From the NCBI GenBank assembly GCA_964354265.1, contig CAYGYY010000012.1:1-39057 (forward strand): DNA of 39,057 nt, given 5' to 3'. Shown here one piece after another: positions 34,126 to 39,057 of the stretch. Each line of letters begins with the position of its first letter. Positions within the stretch are counted from its first letter, which is position 1. The position numbers were made by a program, and so were the translations under genes. Origin of the DNA: Fen731 sp964354265 (GTDB lineage: Bacteria; Actinomycetota; Humimicrobiia; Humimicrobiales; Humimicrobiaceae). The notes under the pieces are model-generated. The model saw only the letters and a list, made by a program, of their open reading frames with translations, was not told where the DNA came from and searched no databases.

Positions 34126-34131
34126 AATATT

Positions 34132-35307
34132 TTACTCCTTAAGATAATCCTTTGCTGCTTCATCCGGTGAAAGATACGGAGAATTTTCCGCAAATGTGAC
34201 CGCCTGCTCAATCTCTCCTGATACTTTTTCGGTTATCTCTTCAAGATCTGATGTCCGGAACTCCGGGCGATTTTTAATTTTTTCAAAATATATTTTTATA
34301 GGGTCATATTCCGGCAGTTCAGCCAGCTCTTCAGCCGAACGGTAATTCTGCGGGTCTCCAATCCAGTGGCCCTCACGCCTGTGCGTCACTGCTTCTATCA
34401 TCACAGGGCAGGAGTTTTTCCTTATTTTTTCTACTGCATTTTTACAGGTAAAATAAACCTCAAATATATCATCTCCATTGATAAGTTCGGACTGTATGTC
34501 ATATCCCAGGCCCCTGTTGTAAATATAAGGGGTACTGCATGCATATTCACTTGAAGTTGAAACAGCATAGCCATTATTCTCGCATAAAAAGATTACTGGC
34601 AGAGAAAATATTTTTGCAAAATTCAAGCTTTCCCCGAATGTTCCCTGATTTGATGCTCCGTCTCCAAAAAAGCAGACAGTCACTCTGTCGTCGCCATTCA
34701 GTTTCGATGCCAGCGCCGAACCGCACGCTATCGGGAGTCCTGCACCTACAATGCCATTAGCCCCAAGTATTCCTAGCCCTATATCAGCAATATGCATTGA
34801 ACCGCCTTTGCCTTTGGAATATCCTTCGGCTTTTCCAAGCAGCTCTGCAAACATTTTTGAAATGTCCGCCCCTTTTGCTATCATATGTCCGTGACCTCTA
34901 TGGGTGCTCGTTATGAAGTCCTCTTTTTCTATTGCACTGCAAACCCCGGCAGCAATGGCTTCCTGACCCAGATATACGTGGACAAAATCACCCTTTATGA
35001 GGTCTTTTTCCTTGTAAGCTTTTGCAAACTCTTCAAAGAGCCTTATTTTTAACATCAGATAATAAAACTGCAATATTATTTCATAGGATACATCTTCAAC
35101 TGAATATGTTCCTTTTTTTAGCCCCTTAGAGTCTTTTTCGGTATTATAATTCATACAGGTTTTATCAAATTCCAGCTGAAGGTTTTTTTCCCTGATGTAA
35201 TCCATTGCAAGACCAGTTATGATGGTCCCCTCCTCAAGGATTATCCTGCTGCCAGCTTTCCCTGCAAGATTTTCAATTTCATCTCTTGTTAAAATTCTTT
35301 TTTCCAT
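34132..35307 (-). CDS. Thiamine-dependent 2-oxoacid/acetoin dehydrogenase E1 component, alpha subunit, with extra N-terminal domain
   Basis: Residues about 70-391 match E1 alpha: HVYLGQEAIAAG, HRGHGHMIAKG, the thiamine diphosphate motif from GDGASNQG (215-222) to NN (244-245), and THRREGHWIGDPQNYR. It would bind thiamine diphosphate at the interface with the beta subunit encoded 6 bases later. Unusually, residues 1-48 form a separate small module (ILTRDEIENLAGKAGS, then GTIITGLAMDYIREKNLQLEF) joined by a Lys-rich linker. From memory this resembles the short N-terminal segment of EutT/EutQ-like proteins, but I cannot verify that here. No strong ribosome site precedes the ATG. Acetoin versus pyruvate specificity cannot be told. 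Confidence 0.9.
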   Translation of the reverse strand: MEKRILTRDEIENLAGKAGSRIILEEGTIITGLAMDYIREKNLQLEFDKTCMNYNTEKDSKGLKKGTYSVEDVSYEIILQFYYLMLKIRLFEEFAKAYKEKDLIKGDFVHVYLGQEAIAAGVCSAIEKEDFITSTHRGHGHMIAKGADISKMFAELLGKAEGYSKGKGGSMHIADIGLGILGANGIVGAGLPIACGSALASKLNGDDRVTVCFFGDGASNQGTFGESLNFAKIFSLPVIFLCENNGYAVSTSSEYACSTPYIYNRGLGYDIQSELINGDDIFEVYFTCKNAVEKIRKNSCPVMIEAVTHRREGHWIGDPQNYRSAEELAELPEYDPIKIYFEKIKNRPEFRTSDLEEITEKVSGEIEQAVTFAENSPYLSPDEAAKDYLKE

Positions 35308-35655
35308 CTTATTTAAAGATCATTTTTCGCATGAGTGCCAGGGATTTAACAGCATCCCCTTCTTCTAATGTTTTTTTATTTCTTCATCAGGTACACTGTC
35401 TACACATTTTATCATTTCTTTAAGCCAATTAATATGCATATGAAAACCTGGCAGAAGGCATTACAACTACTGTTGAATTTACCCGAAGAGGTAAGGGCCA
35501 AATATATAGCATTCTGGGGAGAGGTCACAACAATTTCAATGGAAAATTGATAAAACAATGCTAATATAGGATCATGCTCCAATACCTTAAAAGCAGAGGA
35601 AATCATTTGTTTGATCATGAGACAGATACAGGAGTAGTGTTACTAAATATATTTT

Positions 35656-35664
35656 TGATATAAT
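35656..35664 (+). promoter_or_regulatory. Extended -10 promoter of the UPF0104 membrane-protein gene
   Basis: TG-A-TATAAT (35656-35664) is a perfect extended -10 element, which does not need a good -35 box; none is visible. The predicted start near 35671 gives a leader of about 36 bases to the GTG at 35707. Confidence 0.5.
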
Positions 35665-35670
35665 TGTTAA

Positions 35671-35700
35671 AATTTTAAATAATTTGGAATTTTAAATAAT
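35671..35700. repeat. Pair of 13-bp direct repeats in the leader of the UPF0104 gene
   Basis: AATTTTAAATAAT occurs at 35671-35683 and 35688-35700, separated by TTGG. The second copy ends six bases before the GTG start. Purely A/T-rich, so it may be neutral slippage. Confidence 0.55.
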
Positions 35701-35706
35701 AAAATT

Positions 35707-36759
35707 GTGAGCGCTTTTACATCAGCAGTTAAAAATAAAAAAAGTGTCATTATTAGACTCTCTATCGCATTAATCACAACTTTTTTCTTCGTATATTTTA
35801 TAGCAACTAATTTTGATAAAGAAGATTTCAAGACATTAATTTCAAATATCAATATTTATTATTTGTTGATAGCTTTCGGAATATATTTCATATGTTATAT
35901 CATAAGAAGCTTTAGAATTTTAATCCTGCTAAAAATAAAATTTAAGGAATTTTACAATATGTTATTCATAATTTCCCGATCTTATTTCCTGAATAAGATC
36001 CTTCCGCTTAAAATAGGAGAGCTGGCTCTTATATATTTTTTAAAAAATGAACAAAATATTAGTTATCCAAAAGCTTTCGGGGCATTTTTATATTTAAGGG
36101 TGCTGGATCTTCTTGTGGTACCGCTATTTTTTGTATTTGCTTATATTATTAATTTGATATTGTTTTTTAATACAGAGAACATGTTCCTTTTATTTATATT
36201 TGTTTTTGTGCTCGCCTTATTAGTCATAATTTTTATATACATGGGTAAGATATTATTTTTAATTAAAAGATTTTTATTATATCTTCCAAAAAAAATAAAA
36301 TTTTTTAATAGAAATCTTTATAATAAATTCACAGAAAAATATGAAAATTTTACAGATGAGACCAATAAATTTCTGAAACTTAAGACAAACTTTTATATGA
36401 TTGGTCTTACAATATTGATAAGATTTTCAATACTTCTTGTGATGTACATAATCGTTCTAGGGTTTGGCGTCCAATTGAGTTTTTACGATTTTATCATAGG
36501 GTCTACGTTTGCTGCCCTGGCTGAAACAATTCCGCTGAGCGGAATTGGAAGCTTTGGATTGTTTGAAGCAGGATGGACGTTGGGTTTTGTCTTTATGAAC
36601 TATGAGTTAAAAGCTGCCTTTATTTCAGGTTTTGGAGTCAACATGATTATTTTCATATTTACAATAATTATGTTAATAATAAGTTTCTTTTTTTCAAAGA
36701 CTTTTATCAATTTTATAAAAAAGGGAAATACTGTAAAAAAAGCTGTTGAAACTGATTAG
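35707..36759 (+). CDS. UPF0104 / lysylphosphatidylglycerol-synthase-type integral membrane protein
   Basis: The 350-residue protein has about eight membrane helices and the family signatures: LNKILPLKIGELALIYFLK in the first half and AETIPLSGIGSFGLFEAGWTLGFVF in the second (the P-x-S-G-x-G-x-F-E element). Members include AglD and the flippase half of MprF, but there is no soluble aminoacyltransferase domain here, so lysine transfer to lipid is not implied. A role in moving or modifying lipid-linked compounds is a reasonable guess. The start is GTG at 35707; the ribosome site is weak (TTGGAATT). It converges with the glycosyltransferase gene at 36847-38970, and the two may act in the same envelope pathway. 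Confidence 0.83.
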   Translation: MSAFTSAVKNKKSVIIRLSIALITTFFFVYFIATNFDKEDFKTLISNINIYYLLIAFGIYFICYIIRSFRILILLKIKFKEFYNMLFIISRSYFLNKILPLKIGELALIYFLKNEQNISYPKAFGAFLYLRVLDLLVVPLFFVFAYIINLILFFNTENMFLLFIFVFVLALLVIIFIYMGKILFLIKRFLLYLPKKIKFFNRNLYNKFTEKYENFTDETNKFLKLKTNFYMIGLTILIRFSILLVMYIIVLGFGVQLSFYDFIIGSTFAALAETIPLSGIGSFGLFEAGWTLGFVFMNYELKAAFISGFGVNMIIFIFTIIMLIISFFFSKTFINFIKKGNTVKKAVETD

Positions 36760-36846
36760 TGAAGCAGCATTTAAACTAATCTGCAGATTATTCCGGTGTT
36801 GGAATTACAGCTAAACCTAAGATTTATGATAAAATAATCATTAAAC

Positions 36847-38970
36847 TTAATCACTTATTTTATTCATTTTCAGGTTTTTAATTAAGATTTCTCCTTTGCA
36901 ATATGTAAATATCCTGAGAAAGGTTTCTAATTCATTGTTAAAACTCCCTGAATTTATAACTTTTCTTACACCTGAAATATTGTTGTCTTTAAAAATTTCA
37001 TGATCGAAGCTAAATTCCTGCTGAGGATTATCATAGCCAGTACCATATAAATCCACAAATACCTTATTATCAATATCATCTATTTCAACTATATCGAATG
37101 TGACAACGTAATCAGTGTTTTCTTCAAGCCTGACCGGTATTTTAATATATTTAAGAGTATCTGTATGATTTTTATCCATCAATAATCCTGTCGCGCCAGA
37201 AGAATCAGAAAAAACAAAATCCTTGAGCTCTATAAGATTCATATTTGATTGCTCATTTAAGTCAAAAATAGTTTCAGATTCTGGTACTAGGCTGGAAGAT
37301 TCATAAATAATGGCAGATTCATATTCATCCAGAACTTTTGGCTTTGTATAACCTGTCGATTCAAAGTCTTCAAATGTAAAATACTTATTTGTAATTTCAT
37401 CAATTTCTTGATTTGCCGATTTATTAACAATAAAAATAACATTATCTTCGGGATAATAATTCCCGGAAGAATAGTCATCTTTCTTACCGATTTTACTAAG
37501 TTCGAACCTGATAATATAATCAGAAGGCTTTTCAAGAATAATTTTATTATTGGGATTAAACTTATCTGCAAAATTTGCAACGATTTTTTTTGAATCTTTT
37601 AATGTGCTTAGGGCATTAATGGATAAAACAGAATCAAAAATAAAATTTAATGAAGTTAAAACAACCGCAATAAAAATTGTGATAATTAAAAATAAGGTCG
37701 ACATTCCTGCAACACTTTTTTTCTTTATTTTCTTAAAATTCATGGTAAACAAACAGCTGAATCCAAAAGAAGCTTCGATAATCAAGACAGGCAATGCAAA
37801 AGCCCACACTTCAGCAAAAGGGAACGTGATACCTGATATTATAAAAATAGCAAATATTATTAATATGGCATAAAACACAGGAACTTTATGTTTGCTGTTT
37901 TTTCTACTGAATACCAGAGAAAGTATTACTCCTGCTACAAGTAGCGATACAAGCACAATATTTAGATTTTTATTTGAACTAAACCATGCTGAGTTAATCG
38001 AAGCTAAGAAAGACCTAAAAGATAATAAAAGACTGTTGATATCTATAAAGTTATAGTCTATGACATTTTTAATTCCAGAAGATATCATTACGGGTATATA
38101 AAAAAGAAAGGTAAATAAGAATGTAGCAATAATAACAGTACATATGCTTCTAACAATGCCTCTTATTTTATATGATACATCTTTAAAAATTGCAGAGAGG
38201 ATAAACCAGATCATTACAGATAAAAACGGTAAAACATATAGAGGACTTACTAATAAACCGGCAGATGAGACAAGCGCCAATAAAATCCATACAATAGTAT
38301 CATCATTATATCTTAAATATCTTATTATTATTAAGGATAACAAAAACAAAAACATTATTAATGAAATACCCCTCATGTCTGATGAATAATAAATAAAAAA
38401 TGGCGATATGGATATGAATGCCAGAGTAAATTGCGCAGCATATTTATTATAAAAAAGCCTTGCAGTAATATATGCGGTAGGCATGAGGGAAATCCCGGCA
38501 ATTAGTGATGGTATCCTGAGCACCCATATTTCTTTATTTGAAAGTAAAAATAAAAATTTGATAAATATATTATTCAGAATAAAATTATCTGGTGAAGAAT
38601 AGAAAAATAACTGGTGAAAAGTTTTACCTTCCAGATAATCAAGATAAATAACGGCTTCACTATAATTTATTGGTTTTATAATATAAATCAACCTCAAAAC
38701 AATGCCTATTATTAGAAATATAAGACAAAAATAAAGATGGGATCTTTCTTCACTTTTAAAGCTGGAAATAAAATTATTAAAAATTTTATCTAGATGCTTG
38801 CTCATACTATCTGTTCCAAGCATAAATATAATTCCGAAGAGTATGACCATAATGCCAGAAAATATCGTGCCCTCTATCTGTAAAGGTAAAAAAGGTAAAA
38901 TCAATAAAAAAATCCCTGATGCAATAATAATTGAGCCAATTATTAAAAGTATTATTTTTTTATTATTCAT
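36847..38970 (-). CDS. GT-C / PMT-family membrane glycosyltransferase with C-terminal soluble domain
   Basis: The 707-residue protein has about 11-13 hydrophobic helices in residues 1-460. An extracellular loop after the third helix reads INYSEAVIYLDYLEGKTFHQ, the place where PMT/ArnT-type enzymes carry their acidic catalytic residue. Next come LRIPSLIAGISLMPTAYITARLFY and AFISISPFFIYYSSDMRG, typical of polyprenyl-phosphate-sugar glycosyltransferases. Residues about 480-707 are soluble and end in a beta-rich region (RLEENTDYVVTFDIVEIDD, then VFVDLYGTGY) that looks like a carbohydrate-binding jelly-roll. It would transfer a sugar from a lipid carrier on the outer face of the membrane. No ribosome site is seen before the ATG, and a likely upstream gene ends 25 bases before it. 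Confidence 0.82.
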   Translation of the reverse strand: MNNKKIILLIIGSIIIASGIFLLILPFLPLQIEGTIFSGIMVILFGIIFMLGTDSMSKHLDKIFNNFISSFKSEERSHLYFCLIFLIIGIVLRLIYIIKPINYSEAVIYLDYLEGKTFHQLFFYSSPDNFILNNIFIKFLFLLSNKEIWVLRIPSLIAGISLMPTAYITARLFYNKYAAQFTLAFISISPFFIYYSSDMRGISLIMFLFLLSLIIIRYLRYNDDTIVWILLALVSSAGLLVSPLYVLPFLSVMIWFILSAIFKDVSYKIRGIVRSICTVIIATFLFTFLFYIPVMISSGIKNVIDYNFIDINSLLLSFRSFLASINSAWFSSNKNLNIVLVSLLVAGVILSLVFSRKNSKHKVPVFYAILIIFAIFIISGITFPFAEVWAFALPVLIIEASFGFSCLFTMNFKKIKKKSVAGMSTLFLIITIFIAVVLTSLNFIFDSVLSINALSTLKDSKKIVANFADKFNPNNKIILEKPSDYIIRFELSKIGKKDDYSSGNYYPEDNVIFIVNKSANQEIDEITNKYFTFEDFESTGYTKPKVLDEYESAIIYESSSLVPESETIFDLNEQSNMNLIELKDFVFSDSSGATGLLMDKNHTDTLKYIKIPVRLEENTDYVVTFDIVEIDDIDNKVFVDLYGTGYDNPQQEFSFDHEIFKDNNISGVRKVINSGSFNNELETFLRIFTYCKGEILIKNLKMNKISD

Positions 38971-38995
38971 TGTTTGTAAAATATAAATAAAACAA

Positions 38996-39057
38996 TCATC
39001 TCAGTTTATAAACAGTTAATATTTCTCCATTGTTTACTATTAGCCTGTGTACAATCT
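38996..39057 (-). CDS. Probable C-terminal end of an upstream gene (truncated by window edge)
   Basis: On the minus strand one frame stays open from the window edge to a TGA at 38996-38998 and reads IVHRLIVNNGEILTVYKLR, a plausible protein tail. It ends 25 bases before the glycosyltransferase start, as in an operon. The other two frames stop within the same stretch, but 62 bases are too few to prove coding. Confidence 0.35.
   Translation of the reverse strand, partial: IVHRLIVNNGEILTVYKLR

Larger units (their letters stand above)
35308..35706. other. 399-bp gap between divergent genes; no convincing gene
   Basis: The gap holds only short ORFs on both strands that overlap each other. A plus-strand stretch at about 35434-35556 reads in one frame as AYENLAEGITTTVEFTRRGK and in another as MKTWQKALQLLLNLPEEVRA; I recognise neither, and it may be a decayed gene fragment. 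The right end carries an extended -10 promoter and a pair of 13-bp direct repeats. The left part shows nothing I can identify. Confidence 0.5.

Noticed and set aside
36754..36800. Inverted repeat GATTAGT...ACTAATC after the UPF0104 gene as a terminator
   Set aside because: The arms are short and A/T-rich, the left arm overlaps the stop codon, and no U-tract follows the right arm.
1..39057. CRISPR array, tRNA or rRNA genes, prophage or full insertion sequence
   Set aside because: I saw no regularly spaced repeats, no tRNA-like cloverleaf or rRNA segments, and no transposase, integrase or phage structural genes.

Overview
The window is AT-rich (by eye roughly 35-40% GC). It uses ATG, GTG and TTG starts with AGGAGG-type ribosome sites and has sigma70-like promoters (TTGACT-N17-TAATAT and TTGTAT-N17-TATAAT). 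Two solute-binding proteins carry bacterial lipoprotein signals, one followed by a long Thr/Ala/Glu linker. The catabolic style is strictly anaerobic: corrinoid methyltransferases plus a nickel-pincer LarA-type protein. I read it as an uncultured anaerobic bacterium. A low-GC deep-branching Actinomycetota or Firmicutes-like lineage would fit, but nothing here fixes the phylum.

Region 1 (1-24199, all on the minus strand, read right to left) is one long collinear catabolic cluster of 20 genes. In order of transcription it holds a FucI/AraI-type sugar isomerase homologue, three URO-D family proteins, a corrinoid protein, an MttB-family methyltransferase, a ROK regulator, a second corrinoid protein, two more MttB homologues, a CUT1 sugar transporter (binding protein and two permeases, no ATPase), a fourth URO-D protein, a second isomerase homologue, a fourth MttB homologue, a third isomerase homologue, a fifth URO-D protein and two class II aldolase-type proteins. 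The last aldolase runs off the left edge. Region 2 (24468-28097, minus) is a complete CUT2 ribose-type ABC transporter with its own strong promoter and a terminator-like hairpin after the binding-protein gene. Region 3 (28296-31764, plus) is divergent from it and encodes a class II aldolase homologue with an altered active site, a LarA-family racemase/epimerase and an atypical SDR epimerase.

Taken together, regions 1-3 look like a system that imports a methylated carbohydrate or carbohydrate-like compound. MttB proteins and corrinoid proteins would remove methyl groups, URO-D proteins would pass them on, and FucI-type isomerases, class II aldolases and the LarA/SDR proteins would process the carbon skeleton. 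The co-location is seen directly; the substrate and the order of steps are inference. None of the MttB genes has an in-frame amber codon, so they belong to the non-pyrrolysine branch. No reductive activator of corrinoid proteins, no LarB/C/E cofactor genes and no transporter ATPase for the CUT1 system lie in the window.

Region 4 (31831-39057) is different in character: a DUF3048 lipoprotein, an E1 alpha/beta pair of a thiamine-dependent 2-oxoacid (or acetoin) dehydrogenase without E2/E3, a 399-bp gene-poor gap with an extended -10 promoter, a UPF0104/LPG-synthase-type flippase-like membrane protein, and a large GT-C/PMT-type membrane glycosyltransferase preceded by the likely tail of another gene.

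The most unusual non-coding feature is a 111-bp element at 14859-14969 with perfect 11-bp terminal inverted repeats abutted by 7-bp direct repeats. It sits between a corrinoid-protein gene and an MttB gene and could be a MITE or a structured leader.
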